Numbered from the stretch's first letter, positions 25,830 through 34,578 are shown. The stretch is DNA of 64,000 bases from Nocardiopsis coralli (GCF_014892575.1 NZ_JADBGI010000017.1:62001-126000), one strand, 5' to 3'. Notes: generated by a model from the sequence alone, not told the origin. A program made the numbers and translations.

Positions 25830-26741
25830 TCACTCGCCGGTGGCGGAGCGCCCCTTCTCCAGCTCGTCGAGGATCTCCTTGAGCATGTCCTTGGTCTGTT
25901 CGGGGGTCGCCGCGGCCACGCTCAGGCCCGTCATCGCCTTGGTGTAGGCCTCCACGGCCGGGCGGCGGTCCACGATCTCGGCGCCGGTCAGGTTCTCCAG
26001 GTAGACCAGGTCGGAGAGCTCGAACTCCGAGTACCGCAGAATCGTGAAGGAACCGGCCTCCGCGGCGTGCACACCGGCGGAGAACGGGACGATCTGGATC
26101 GTGATGTTGGGGTAGTTCTCCGCGAGGTCGATGAGCCGGCGCATCTGGCCGCTCATGATGCTCAGACCCTGCTCGGTCTGCCCGCCGACCGGACGGCGCA
26201 CGGCGGCCTCGTCGAGGATCACCCACATGCGCATCTTGGTGTCTTCCTCGACGCGCTTCTGTCTCTCGAGCCTGGCCTGGATGCGCTGCTCGGTGACCTC
26301 GTCGGAGGCGTTCCCGGCGGAGATGACCTCACGGACGTAGGGCTCGGTCTGCAGCAGCCCCGGCACGAACTGGGACTCGTAGACACGGATGTGGTCGGCG
26401 GCCTCCTCGAAGCCCACGTACCGGGTGAACCACTTGTGCAGGGAATCGCCGTAGCGCTTCCACCACCCGGGCTCGTTCGACTCCTTGGCCATCTGGAGGT
26501 AGGCCTTCATGCGCGTGCGGTCGGTGACCCCGTACATCTTGAGGAGGTCCTCGATATCGCGCACTTTGAAACCGACGCGGCCCAGTTCCATACGGCTGAT
26601 CTTCGACGCCGAGGCACGAATGCGCTCTCCGGCGTCCTCGCGGGAGATACCACGCGCCTCGCGATACTCACGCAGCTCGTGGCCGAGGAGCATGCGACGC
26701 ACAGTGGGGCCGCTCCCCGCACGCAATCGAGCGATATCCAC
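25830..26741 (-). CDS. XRE-family regulator with DUF5753 domain
   Basis: 303 residues from GTG 26741, preceded by GAGAGG at eight bases. N-terminal helix-turn-helix (LGHELREYREARGISREDAGERIRASASKISRMELGRVGF), then the DUF5753 ligand-binding-like domain with YESQFVPGLLQTEPYVREVI and an ILDEAAVRRPVGG strand. Proteins of this class control development and antibiotic genes in streptomycetes. It is convergent with the DUF397 gene and codirectional with the ATPase gene upstream, from which it is separated by 240 bp. Confidence 0.92.
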   Translation of the reverse strand: MDIARLRAGSGPTVRRMLLGHELREYREARGISREDAGERIRASASKISRMELGRVGFKVRDIEDLLKMYGVTDRTRMKAYLQMAKESNEPGWWKRYGDSLHKWFTRYVGFEEAADHIRVYESQFVPGLLQTEPYVREVISAGNASDEVTEQRIQARLERQKRVEEDTKMRMWVILDEAAVRRPVGGQTEQGLSIMSGQMRRLIDLAENYPNITIQIVPFSAGVHAAEAGSFTILRYSEFELSDLVYLENLTGAEIVDRRPAVEAYTKAMTGLSVAAATPEQTKDMLKEILDELEKGRSATGE

Positions 26742-26981
26742 GTTCGCCGCCTCTCTGTCATTCCGCCGCACAAGGGTATCCGAGTTCAGGAGAGTTCGGG
26801 GGTACGGACGGGAGACTACACATACACGACAGGGCCTTTGCGGATCGAGCCCCTCCGACCGAGGACGTCCCCTCCCGGACCGCTCGGCCCACCGCGACCC
26901 CCGGACCCCTGCGGGGAGGCCGGTCCGTACCGGCCGGGGTCCGTGCCCGGGGCGCTGCACCGTGGGCGCCGGCCTCGGGGC

Positions 26982-27479
26982 TCACACGAATTGCGCCCAG
27001 ACGAACTTTCCTCCGGGCTGTGTGGGAATCACCCCCCACTCTCGCGCGAAAGCACTCACCAAGGCAAGCCCCCGTCCCCCTTCCAGGGTGAGGTCGGTCT
27101 GCCTTCTGCGGGGCAAGGTATCGGATCCGTCGCGAACCGCGCAGATGAATTCACCTCCGCTGCGCATGAGGGAGAGCTGAATATCCCGGTCGCGGCGCCG
27201 ACCGGAGGAGGAGGGTACCCCGTGCCGGACGGCATTGGTCACCAATTCCGAAACGACGACCATGACACCCCCGGACAAGTACTGCATCTCCCATTCGTGC
27301 AGAAGGGCCTCGGAAATCTCACGTGCGACGCCCACCGTGTGGGGCCGCGGATCGAAGGTCCATGTGACGGCGTCGTGTGTGTCGCCGCAGACAGGCGTGT
27401 TCCAGCGCCGGGAACCGTGCGTGAGGACCCTGAGCCACCACCCTCGGGCGGGTTCGGTGATCGCCTCCGCGCACTCCAT
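26982..27479 (-). CDS. RsbW-like ATP-binding regulator
   Basis: 165 residues from ATG 27479, with GAGAGGGG upstream. HATPase_c_2 motifs: VVVSELVTNAVRHGVP (N box), CAVRDGSDTLP (G1-like), EGGRGLALVSAFAREWGV (G2-like). It has a 35-residue N-terminal extension rich in Trp. Such ATPases are usual companions of DUF397/DUF5753 genes, though how they cooperate is not settled. Two palindromes with the core GCACGTGC lie upstream. Confidence 0.88.
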   Translation of the reverse strand: MECAEAITEPARGWWLRVLTHGSRRWNTPVCGDTHDAVTWTFDPRPHTVGVAREISEALLHEWEMQYLSGGVMVVVSELVTNAVRHGVPSSSGRRRDRDIQLSLMRSGGEFICAVRDGSDTLPRRRQTDLTLEGGRGLALVSAFAREWGVIPTQPGGKFVWAQFV

Positions 27480-27505
27480 GCCTTCCACCCCTCTCCGGGC
27501 GCGTG

Positions 27506-27606
27506 CCCGTGCACGGGTCGTATGCACGTGCATCTGACTCTTGCAGGCAATCGTAGGCCACGGCCCGCGAAAGATCAGGGAAACCGGAAACCCGGTGCAC
27601 GTGCAC
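27506..27606. promoter_or_regulatory. Palindromes upstream of the ATPase gene
   Basis: CCCGTGCACGGG at 27506-27517, TGCACGTGCA at 27523-27532 and GTGCACGTGCAC at 27595-27606, all perfect. The first two lie 27-53 bp before the ATPase start. TGCACGTGCA also precedes the DUF397 gene, suggesting a common regulator. Confidence 0.5.
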
Positions 27607-27754
27607 GGACAATTCCCTGGTCGCGGTGGCCGGAAAAGTTCTCCGCGCGCCGCTGGGACCTCCCTCAAGGGGACCCCGGACACTTACCGACCGGCAGGCA
27701 TGGGGATAGGATTCCTCCGCGCCCACCGCGTGAAAGATGGAGGTACACGCACCT

Positions 27755-28513
27755 ATGTCCGCAACACCTCGAGTGGCGATCGTGACCGGAGCGGCCCGCG
27801 GGATCGGAGCCGCCACCGCCGAGCGCCTCGCACGTGAGGGTCGTTCCGTCGCCGTGCTGGACCTGAAGGAGTCCGACGCCCAGGAGGTCGTCGACCGCAT
27901 CACAGCCGAGGGCGGCACCGCCCTGGCCGTGGGCTGCGACGTCTCCGACCCCGACCAGGTCGACTCGGCCGTCAAGACCGTCGCCGACCGCCTCGGCCCG
28001 CCCGCGATCCTGGTCAACAACGCCGGGGTCCTGCGCGACAACCTCCTCTTCAAGATGTCGGTGGAGGACTGGGACACCGTCATGAACGTGCACCTGCGGG
28101 GTGCGTTCCTGATGAGCAAGGCGGCCCAGGCCCACATGACCGAGCACGGGTGGGGACGCATCGTCAACCTGTCCAGCTCCTCGGCGCAGGGCAACCGGGG
28201 CCAGGCCAACTACTCCACCGCCAAGGCCGGCCTGCAGGGCTTCACCAAGACGCTCTCCATCGAGCTGGGCAAGTTCGGCGTCACCTGCAACGCCGTCGCC
28301 CCCGGTTTCGTCGAGACTGCGATGACGCGTGCGACCGCCGAGCGCATCGGGATCGAGTTCGACGAGATGAAGGCGTTCAAGGAGGCGGAGATCCCCGTGC
28401 GGCGCGCGGGGCAGCCCGACGACATCGCCAACACGATCGCCTTCCTCACGGGTGAGGACGCCGGCTACGTGTCCGGGCAGGTCATCTACGTTTCGGGCGG
28501 CCCTCTGGACTAG
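27755..28513 (+). CDS. Short-chain dehydrogenase/reductase (FabG-like)
   Basis: 252 residues from ATG 27755 (GGAGG upstream); an ATG at 27737 is in frame but overlaps that site. Classical SDR: T11-GAARGIG cofactor site, DVSD before the adenine pocket, NNAGV, Ser in NLSSSSAQ, YSTAK catalytic pair, and PGFVETAM after it. Asp rather than Arg after strand 2 (VLDLKE) hints at NAD(H), but this is uncertain. The PVRRAGQPDDIANTIAFL and VSGQVIYVSGG tail are FabG-like. The substrate is unknown; the gene stands alone and ends in a strong terminator. Confidence 0.9.
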   Translation: MSATPRVAIVTGAARGIGAATAERLAREGRSVAVLDLKESDAQEVVDRITAEGGTALAVGCDVSDPDQVDSAVKTVADRLGPPAILVNNAGVLRDNLLFKMSVEDWDTVMNVHLRGAFLMSKAAQAHMTEHGWGRIVNLSSSSAQGNRGQANYSTAKAGLQGFTKTLSIELGKFGVTCNAVAPGFVETAMTRATAERIGIEFDEMKAFKEAEIPVRRAGQPDDIANTIAFLTGEDAGYVSGQVIYVSGGPLD

Positions 28514-28541
28514 GGTCGTCCGACCTGGTCACAGACCGAAG

Positions 28542-28575
28542 GGTGCCCCCGCCGGAGCGTTCCGGCGGGGGCACC
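28542..28575 (+). terminator. Hairpin terminator after the SDR gene
   Basis: Perfect 15-bp stem (28542-28556 with 28561-28575, GGTGCCCCCGCCGGA) and a GCGT loop, 28 bp after the SDR stop. It also faces the end of the minus-strand antitoxin gene, so it may work in both directions. Confidence 0.8.
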
Positions 28576-28604
28576 GCTGTGCGTGCCGGCGCCGGATGGC
28601 ACTC

Positions 28605-28916
28605 TCAGGCCGCGTGTGGTTCGAACCGGACGGCGTCTTCCTCATCCCCGGGGGTCAACCTGACATCGGCGTCCAGTGCCGCCGCGAGCCGCCTCAACAG
28701 GGCGACGGTGGGAGGGGTCCCGCCTTCTTCGATGCACTCGACGTCGTCGGGCGCCATGGCGAGCTCTGCTGCCAGGTCCTCGACGGAGAGCCCGAGCGCT
28801 GTCCTACGGTCGTACAGAGCCTTACCGAACGCGAGGGCCTCCCGTATGGCAATGCGCTCCGGGTCTTCTTCAGTGACGACATCCCGACGGATCCAACGTG
28901 TGTGGTAACCAGCCAT
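28605..28916 (-). CDS. HTH antitoxin (HigA/XRE type)
   Basis: 103 residues from ATG 28916; a GTG at 28919 would add one. The C-terminal half is a helix-turn-helix (FGKALYDRRTALGLSVEDLAAELAMAPDDVECIEEGGTPPTVALLRRLAAALDADVRL). The start overlaps the stop of the toxin-like frame as TGATG, the usual toxin-first arrangement for HigBA-type pairs. The toxin frame is N-terminally short, so this antitoxin may now be an orphan. Confidence 0.8.
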   Translation of the reverse strand: MAGYHTRWIRRDVVTEEDPERIAIREALAFGKALYDRRTALGLSVEDLAAELAMAPDDVECIEEGGTPPTVALLRRLAAALDADVRLTPGDEEDAVRFEPHAA

Positions 28917-29122
28917 CACGTCCGCCTCTCGTAGCGCCCCACGACCGGACCGGCATGCTCAGCGGCGCAAACCTTCTGCGCGCGGACCGCCCGATCAATC
29001 TGCCGCTTGTCATGCTGTTTCGTCTTCCGGAAAACAGTGAGCAGCACGATCGTGCCATCCGGCCTGCACCAGTACGTTATCGGGCCGTGGTCCCGGGAGG
29101 GCGAGAGTTCAGGTGGATTCAC
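28916..29122 (-). pseudogene. RelE/HigB-type toxin, C-terminal remnant
   Basis: 68 residues from the first usable GTG. GPITYWCRPDGTIVLLTVFRKTKQHDKRQIDRAVRAQKVCAAEH matches the second half of a RelE/HigB-like mRNA interferase. Family members run about 100-120 residues, and the N-terminal helices are missing: upstream is only 46 bp before the divergent VOC gene. Truncation probably abolishes activity. Stop and antitoxin start overlap. Confidence 0.6.
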
Positions 29123-29168
29123 GGCGCCCGGGGACAAGGTCGGCTGTCCGCGACGACAGGAGCCGTCC

Positions 29169-29567
29169 ATGGCGCTTCGCTGGTACACCACCGTGATCGA
29201 GGCACGCGACCACCGGGCGCTCGGTGCCTGGTGGGCCCGGGCGATCGGTTGGGACATCCGCTTCGACACCGAGGAGGAGGTCGTCCTGGTGCCGCCGTGG
29301 GCCGGGGAACTCGGCCCGACGCTGCCCTTCCACCAGGTGCCGCCGGGGCTGGTGTTCGTGCCGGTCGAGCACGACAAGGCGACCAAGAACCGGCTGCACC
29401 TGGACTTCGCCCCGCACGTGGACGACGACCGGGACGCCGAGATCGAGCGCCTGCTCGCCATGGGTGCCACCCGCGTGGAGGTGGGCCAGACCGGCGAGCA
29501 CCCCTGGGACGTGCTCGCCGACCCCGAGGGCAACGAGTTCTGTGTGCCGGCCTCCCGCGAGGAATGA
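29169..29567 (+). CDS. VOC/glyoxalase-like protein
   Basis: 132 residues. MALRWYTTVIEARDHRALGAWWARAIGW and RLHLDFAPHVDDDRDAEIERLLAMGATRVEVGQ...WDVLADPEGNEFCV are typical of the glyoxalase/bleomycin-resistance (VOC) superfamily, here of the actinobacterial type with HLDF and DPEGNEFCV. Members bind metals and act as small-molecule enzymes or binding proteins. No partner fixes the substrate. Good AGGAG before ATG 29169. Confidence 0.85.
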   Translation: MALRWYTTVIEARDHRALGAWWARAIGWDIRFDTEEEVVLVPPWAGELGPTLPFHQVPPGLVFVPVEHDKATKNRLHLDFAPHVDDDRDAEIERLLAMGATRVEVGQTGEHPWDVLADPEGNEFCVPASREE

Positions 29568-29711
29568 CCGCCTCAGGCGCGCGCAGCTCTCCGGGGCCGG
29601 GCAGCGGTCGTCCGTTCCGGTGGTCCCGGATGGCCGGTTGTGGCCAGGGGCACGGTCGTCGCCACAGATGGAGGGCCATGCACCCGTGCGGGCGCGGCTA
29701 AGGTCCGTGTC

Positions 29712-30314
29712 ATGAGCAGAGCGACGCGCTGGTTCAGCGAGACCAAGGACGGACACTCCCAGTGGTACATCGACCGCTTCCGCAGAATGGCGGCCGAAGG
29801 CGCCGACCTCGCCGGGGAAGCGCGATTCGTGGACACGATGCTGCCCCGTGCGGCCCGGGTGCTCGACGCCGGGTGCGGGAGCGGGCGGATCTCCGGTGAA
29901 CTGCACCGCCGCGGCCACCAGGTCGTCGGCGTGGACGTCGACCCGGTCCTGATCGAGGCCTCGGCCCAGGACCACCCCGGGCCGACCTACGCCGTCGCCG
30001 ACCTGGCCGAACTCGACCTGCCCGGGCACGGGATCGAGGGGCCGTTCGACGCCGCGGTCCTGGCCGGCAACGTCATGTGCTTCGTGGCGCCCGGGTCCGA
30101 GACCGACGTGCTGTCCTCCGTCGCGCGCCACATCAAGGCCGACGGGTTCGTCGTCGCGGGTTTCGGCCTGGACCGGACGCTCACCCTCGCCGAGTTCGAC
30201 GAACACGCGGCCGCCGCCGGGCTGGAGGTGGAGCACCGGTTCGCGACCTGGGACCTCAAGCCCTGGTCGGAGGGGGCCGGCTTCGCCGTGACGGTGCTGC
30301 GCCACCGGGCGTGA
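29712..30314 (+). CDS. Class I SAM-dependent methyltransferase
   Basis: 200 residues from ATG 29712, with AAGG upstream. VLDAGCGSGRISGELHRRGHQVVGVDVDPVLIEAS is motif I and the acidic strand 2; FDAAVLAGNVMCFV corresponds to motifs II/III. The N-terminal SRATRWFSETKDGHSQWYIDRFRRMA cap occurs in uncharacterised actinobacterial methyltransferases. The substrate is unknown. Confidence 0.88.
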   Translation: MSRATRWFSETKDGHSQWYIDRFRRMAAEGADLAGEARFVDTMLPRAARVLDAGCGSGRISGELHRRGHQVVGVDVDPVLIEASAQDHPGPTYAVADLAELDLPGHGIEGPFDAAVLAGNVMCFVAPGSETDVLSSVARHIKADGFVVAGFGLDRTLTLAEFDEHAAAAGLEVEHRFATWDLKPWSEGAGFAVTVLRHRA

Positions 30315-30345
30315 GAGCCCGCACGAACGTGCGTCCGTGCCCGGT

Positions 30346-31311
30346 TCAGCGGTCGGGGGACCGCTCGTCGGGCACGGTTCCCTGTTCCATGGCGCCTGTG
30401 ACCAGGAGGACGGCCTCCTCGATCATCGTGATCCCGGTGCCCTGGTCGGGTTGGCCGTCGGAGAGCACCGCCACCAGGTAGGCGCGGTCGGGGCCGACGA
30501 CGTACCCGACGGAGTTGACCGTCCACAGGCCGCCGTTGTTGTCGCGGGGTGTCCACCCGTTCTTGAGCCCGACCGTGTCGTCGGGGCCGGCCGCGGCGGA
30601 CACGCCCCAGACCTGTTCGGGCACGACCGATTCCATGAGAGCGCGGATCTGCTCGCGGCCCTCCGCGCTCAGCGGCCCCTCGTCGAGGTGGAGGGCGCGC
30701 AGGAGGCGGAGCTGGTCGGCGGCGGTCGTCATCGTGGAGCCCCACACGCCGCTCGGGTTGGGTTCGGTGCTCTGCAGGCCGAACGCCTCGATGCCTTCCT
30801 CGAACCCGTCGGTGAACCCGATGTGCTGGTAGAGGTCGTCGGTGACCTCGTTGCCGCTGTGCCGGATCATCTGCTCGGCCTGGGCGAGCTCCGCGTCGGT
30901 GAGGTCGCGGTCCTCCTCCTCGGCGATCCGCACCAGCATCGCCAGGACCGACAGCTTCGCCACGCTCGCGGTCGGGAACTGGGTGTGGGCGCCGTGGCTG
31001 AAGGCGGCACCGGTGTGCAGGTCCTGCACCGCGAGGCCGAAGTCGTGCTCCACGGCCAGGGCGTCGAGTTCGGCGGTGAGCTCCGCGCGCGTCTCGGCGT
31101 CGAGCGAACCCGGTTGCGCCCCGGGGTCGGGGACCGGGTCGAAGGGTTCCAGGTCGGCGGAGACACGCGTGATCATCATCTGGACCATGCGCGGGTCGGG
31201 CTGGGCCGGGGCCCCGGACGCGGGCAGGGCGACCAGGATGAGGAGGGCTGCCACGGCGGACACGGCGGCGTTGGTCCAGGCTCGGGGTGCGGCGGGGGGA
31301 CGCCGGAGCAC
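30346..31311 (-). CDS. Secreted class-A-beta-lactamase-fold serine hydrolase
   Basis: 321 residues from GTG 31311 with a signal peptide (VSAVAALLILVALPASGAPA). Active-site features: S116-VAK119 (SxxK), S152-G-N154 in place of SDN, and K250-N-G252 in place of KTG. It lacks an obvious Omega-loop ExxxN. These changes suggest a penicillin-binding-like or non-hydrolytic member rather than a true resistance enzyme, but I cannot exclude hydrolysis. It acts outside the membrane on peptidoglycan or beta-lactams. Transcribed alone. Confidence 0.8.
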   Translation of the reverse strand: MLRRPPAAPRAWTNAAVSAVAALLILVALPASGAPAQPDPRMVQMMITRVSADLEPFDPVPDPGAQPGSLDAETRAELTAELDALAVEHDFGLAVQDLHTGAAFSHGAHTQFPTASVAKLSVLAMLVRIAEEEDRDLTDAELAQAEQMIRHSGNEVTDDLYQHIGFTDGFEEGIEAFGLQSTEPNPSGVWGSTMTTAADQLRLLRALHLDEGPLSAEGREQIRALMESVVPEQVWGVSAAAGPDDTVGLKNGWTPRDNNGGLWTVNSVGYVVGPDRAYLVAVLSDGQPDQGTGITMIEEAVLLVTGAMEQGTVPDERSPDR

Positions 31312-31448
31312 GGTATCACCGGCTTCATGGACGGGGAGGCGGGTCGAGTGCCGTCATTATTCACCCGAAAGAGCCGGAAAACACCCGCTCGATGCCGAAT
31401 CGGTACCGCTTGTCCCCATGCGGCCGAGAGTGCGTACCCCAGCGGGGG

Positions 31449-32066
31449 TCAGGCCTCTCGTTCACCCTCGTCCATGCCGCGTGCCACCAATGCCTCGCCC
31501 GTCGCCTCCGCCATCCGCAACAACTGCACGATCACGGGGACCACGAGCAGGTGGGGGCGCCCGGACATCCCGCGGGCCAGGTACCCCTCGCGGGCGGCCC
31601 GCCAGGCCTGGCCGACCATCGGGATCGACCGCACGGTCAGGGCCAGGACCAGGCCGACCCGGTCGGGGTCCACACCCACGTGCCGCAGGGGCCGGGCCAG
31701 GCGCTGGAACAGGTCGAGCATCGCGCTCACCCGCGTGGTGAGCGTGACCGCGTTGGCCAACAGCACCAGCGCACCGAGCTGGGCACACAGGCGCACGGCC
31801 TCGGTCCACTCCCCCATCAGGGTCTGGAACACGGCGATGCCCAGCAGGAACGGCCACAGGACCCGCACCACCCGGAAGGCGTGGCGCAGGGACAGGCCGG
31901 CCACGGGGTAGACCGCCACGGCCGCGGCGAGGGCGGCCACCGAGATCCACAGGTGCGCGGCGGCGACCAGCGCGACACCGGTGACCAGGAGGGCGAGGAG
32001 TTTGGGCCCGGCCGGAACCCGGTGGAGGGGTCCCGTGCCGGGCACGTACAGGCCGACCGCGCTCAC
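31449..32066 (-). CDS. bioN: ECF transporter T component (BioN-like)
   Basis: 205 residues; GTG 32066 overlaps the ATPase stop as GTGA. About five helices, with the two Ala-Arg-Gly signatures of EcfT proteins near the end: REGYLARGMSG and GEALVARGMDEGE. These helices couple the ATPase to the S component. The preceding gene encodes the ATPase and the one before it BioY, so this is a dedicated biotin module rather than a shared group II EcfT. Confidence 0.9.
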   Translation of the reverse strand: MSAVGLYVPGTGPLHRVPAGPKLLALLVTGVALVAAAHLWISVAALAAAVAVYPVAGLSLRHAFRVVRVLWPFLLGIAVFQTLMGEWTEAVRLCAQLGALVLLANAVTLTTRVSAMLDLFQRLARPLRHVGVDPDRVGLVLALTVRSIPMVGQAWRAAREGYLARGMSGRPHLLVVPVIVQLLRMAEATGEALVARGMDEGEREA

Positions 32067-32836
32067 CGGCGGCCGCCGGGTTCCGGTGCGGGGTCGGGCG
32101 TGCTGCCCGGTTCGGCGGCGGGGCCGGCGACCGGGTCGGGGTCGTGCGGGGTGGCCGGGGTCGCGTCCATGAGGCGGGTGTAGAAGGCGACCGAATCCTC
32201 GGGGGACCCGTCGTGCACCACACGGCCGCCGTCGACGACCAGCACCCGGTCGAACCCGGCAAGCAGGTCGAGGTCGTGGGTGAACAGGACGACCTGCTGC
32301 TCCAGGGTGTCCAGGACCCGGTGCACCATGCGGGTGTTGCGCCGGTCGAGCAGGGTGGTGGGCTCGTCGCAGACCAGGACCTCGGGCTCGGTGGCCAGGA
32401 CCGAGGCGAGCGCGAGCATCTGCCGTTGGCCGCCGGAGAGCAGGTGCGCGGGGTGATCGCGGTGGGCGGCGAGACCGTAGCGTTCCAGGATGCCGTCGAC
32501 CCTGCGCGCGGTCTCCTCCCGGCCCAGTTTCAGCGGGCGCAGGCCGACCTCGACGTCCTCGGCGACCGTGGGCATGATGATCTGGTTGGCGGCGTCGGAG
32601 AAGACGAACCCCACCCGGCGGCGGATGTGGCGGGCATGGCGATGGGTGTTCCACTCCCCCAGCCACACGCGCCCCGCGTCGGGCAGGACCAGGCCGTTGA
32701 GCGTGCGGGCGAGCGTGGACTTGCCCGAGCCGTTGGCGCCGATCACCCCGATCCGGTGTTCGCGCAGCTCGAGGTCGACGCCGTGCAGGACCGGGTTCCC
32801 GTCGTAGGCGTGGCTCACCCCCTCCAGACGCAGCAT
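32063..32836 (-). CDS. bioM: ECF transporter ATPase (BioM-like)
   Basis: 257 residues; ATG 32836 overlaps the bioY stop as ATGA. Walker A G33-ANGSGKST, Q-loop in FSDAANQIIM typical of EcfA, signature LLSGGQRQ, Walker B VLVCDEPTTLLD. A Pro-rich tail of about 30 residues is unusual. It hydrolyses ATP for biotin uptake with BioY and BioN. A single ATPase would act as homodimer. Confidence 0.92.
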   Translation of the reverse strand: MLRLEGVSHAYDGNPVLHGVDLELREHRIGVIGANGSGKSTLARTLNGLVLPDAGRVWLGEWNTHRHARHIRRRVGFVFSDAANQIIMPTVAEDVEVGLRPLKLGREETARRVDGILERYGLAAHRDHPAHLLSGGQRQMLALASVLATEPEVLVCDEPTTLLDRRNTRMVHRVLDTLEQQVVLFTHDLDLLAGFDRVLVVDGGRVVHDGSPEDSVAFYTRLMDATPATPHDPDPVAGPAAEPGSTPDPAPEPGGRR

Positions 32837-33459
32837 CAGGCGCGGTCCTCCTCGGCGGAGATGACCGGACGCCCGGCGGGCGGGATCGGGTAGGCGCGGT
32901 GCACGGTCGCGGCGATCAGGGCCGCGATCACGGCCTTGGCCAGGTCGCCGGGCAGGTAGACCGCGACCGCCATGAGGGAGGCCAGGGCGCCGTCGCCGAG
33001 CACGACCGCCATCCACGGCACACCGACGGCGTAGATGACGACCATGCCGCCGAGCACGTTGATCGCGGCGCCCTTCCAGAACCGGTACCGCCCGTTGCGG
33101 AGCATGAGTTCGGTGAGCGCGCCGATGACCAGGGCGCCCAGGAGCCAGCCGAGGACCATGCCGCCGGACGGGCCGACCAGGACCGCGAGGCCGCCGCGGC
33201 CGCCGGCGAACAGGGGCAGGCCGGCGAAACCGAGCGCGAGCAGGACGGCGACGGCGAGTGTGCCGCGCTTCCACCCGATGAGGGCGCCCGCGAGCATGAC
33301 GCCGAGGGTCTGGAGGGTGATCGGGACCGGGGAGAACGGGATCGGGATCGCCACGAACATGCTGAGGGCGGCGATGAGCGCGGCGAACACGGCGATGAGG
33401 GCGAGGTCGCGGGCGGTCAGGCCCCGGTACCGGACGTCGGTGGTCCGCTGCACGGGCAT
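32836..33459 (-). CDS. bioY: Biotin transporter S component BioY
   Basis: 207 residues; ATG 33459 after GAGGGGAAG. Six helices with BioY hallmarks: PFSPVPITLQTLGVMLAGALIGWKRGTLAV, LVGPSGGMVLGWLLGALVIG, and YLPGDLAKAVIAALIA. It binds biotin in the membrane and is the first gene of a tightly overlapping bioY-bioM-bioN operon. No biotin-synthesis gene or BirA/BioR-type regulator is adjacent. Confidence 0.95.
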   Translation of the reverse strand: MPVQRTTDVRYRGLTARDLALIAVFAALIAALSMFVAIPIPFSPVPITLQTLGVMLAGALIGWKRGTLAVAVLLALGFAGLPLFAGGRGGLAVLVGPSGGMVLGWLLGALVIGALTELMLRNGRYRFWKGAAINVLGGMVVIYAVGVPWMAVVLGDGALASLMAVAVYLPGDLAKAVIAALIAATVHRAYPIPPAGRPVISAEEDRA

Positions 33460-33688
33460 GGGTCTTCCCCTCGGGGTGGGTGGTGGGAGGTCACAAACAG
33501 GCCCCATTGTCCGATACGCGCGGGGCACGTGTGGAGGGCGGGGGTCACAGACTCCGTGCCCGCGCCGTTGTGGGGACCCTCCTGATACCCGGGTCACACC
33601 GCTACCCATGGAGGTGGTCGTGTGCCGTACCGCCAGACTGTCTTCAGCGCACACAGCGCCGAAGTGTGCGGAAGGGAGCAACAGATCC

Positions 33689-33958
33689 ATGCCTGCTGAA
33701 CCCGTGGAACCCGACCCCATGGCATCCGAACTTGCGGAGGCGCTTGCCGCCCGAGGCCTGGTGCTGGTGTCTGCCGAGTACCTCGAGGAGCTCGAAGACG
33801 CCGCCGACAGCGCCATCATCGAGGCTCGTGCGGATGAGGAGACTGTGCCTTTCCGCCCCGAGGACCGCGATGGTAGCGCAGTCGGCCCTAGCGCTTCCGG
33901 CCACGCGGCTGTGGCCGAGGCTGGGCAAGCCCGCGGAAATGTCGGAGGCCGGTCGTAG
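33689..33958 (+). CDS. Small acidic protein, weak Phd-like antitoxin features
   Basis: 89 residues from ATG 33689, with GAAGGGAG upstream. The middle (LVLVSAEYLEELEDAADSAIIEARADEETVPF) recalls the C-terminal half of Phd/YefM-type antitoxins, but the DNA-binding N-terminal half is absent. The last 28 residues look like out-of-frame sequence (SGHAAVAEAGQARGNVGG). It may be a decayed antitoxin; no toxin is adjacent. Confidence 0.35.
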   Translation: MPAEPVEPDPMASELAEALAARGLVLVSAEYLEELEDAADSAIIEARADEETVPFRPEDRDGSAVGPSASGHAAVAEAGQARGNVGGRS

Positions 33959-34000
33959 CGTTCTGTGTGACAGGCCACAACGACACAGGGACGAACGATC

Positions 34001-34546
34001 ATGAGCGAGACGACCACCAGCACCACGAGCACCCTCGACGCCGAGCGCGAGGCCGCCCTGGAGGTGCTCGCAGAACAGCGGGGGTTCCTGCTCCACACGC
34101 TGAAGGGCCTGAACGAGGAACAGGCCACCACGCCCACCACCGTCAGCGAACTGACCCTGGCGGGCCTGGTCAAGCACGTGACCTCGGTCGAGCGGGAATG
34201 GATGGAGTTCATCGAGAACGGCGAGGACCTCGACGTGGACGTGGAGTCGCCGGAGTTCGCGAAGCAGATGGAGGAGCACGCCCGCACGTTCCGCCTGGTC
34301 GACGACGAGACGCTGGAGAGCGTGCTCGCCGACTACGACCGGGCCGCGAGCGAGACCGAGGAGTACGTGCGTTCCCTCCCCGACCTGGAGCGCAGCCACC
34401 AGCTCGCACCGGCGCCGTGGCTGGAGGGCGAGGTCTTCTGGAGCGCGCGCAAGGTCCTGCTGCACCTGGTGCGGGAGACCGCGCAGCACTGCGGGCACGC
34501 CGACATCATCCGCGAGGCCTTGGACGGCCAGAAGACGATGGGGTGA
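34001..34546 (+). CDS. DinB-family (DUF664) protein
   Basis: 181 residues. Four-helix bundle with metal-binding His residues in LVKHVTSVEREWM and RETAQHCGHADIIREAL, the arrangement of DinB/DUF664 proteins. In actinomycetes several relatives are mycothiol-dependent S-transferases; that is a family-level suggestion only. Start ATG 34001. The gene ends in a strong terminator shared with the convergent MFS gene. Confidence 0.88.
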   Translation: MSETTTSTTSTLDAEREAALEVLAEQRGFLLHTLKGLNEEQATTPTTVSELTLAGLVKHVTSVEREWMEFIENGEDLDVDVESPEFAKQMEEHARTFRLVDDETLESVLADYDRAASETEEYVRSLPDLERSHQLAPAPWLEGEVFWSARKVLLHLVRETAQHCGHADIIREALDGQKTMG

Positions 34547-34578
34547 GACACGGCAGCCCCGGGGCGATGCCGGGGGTG

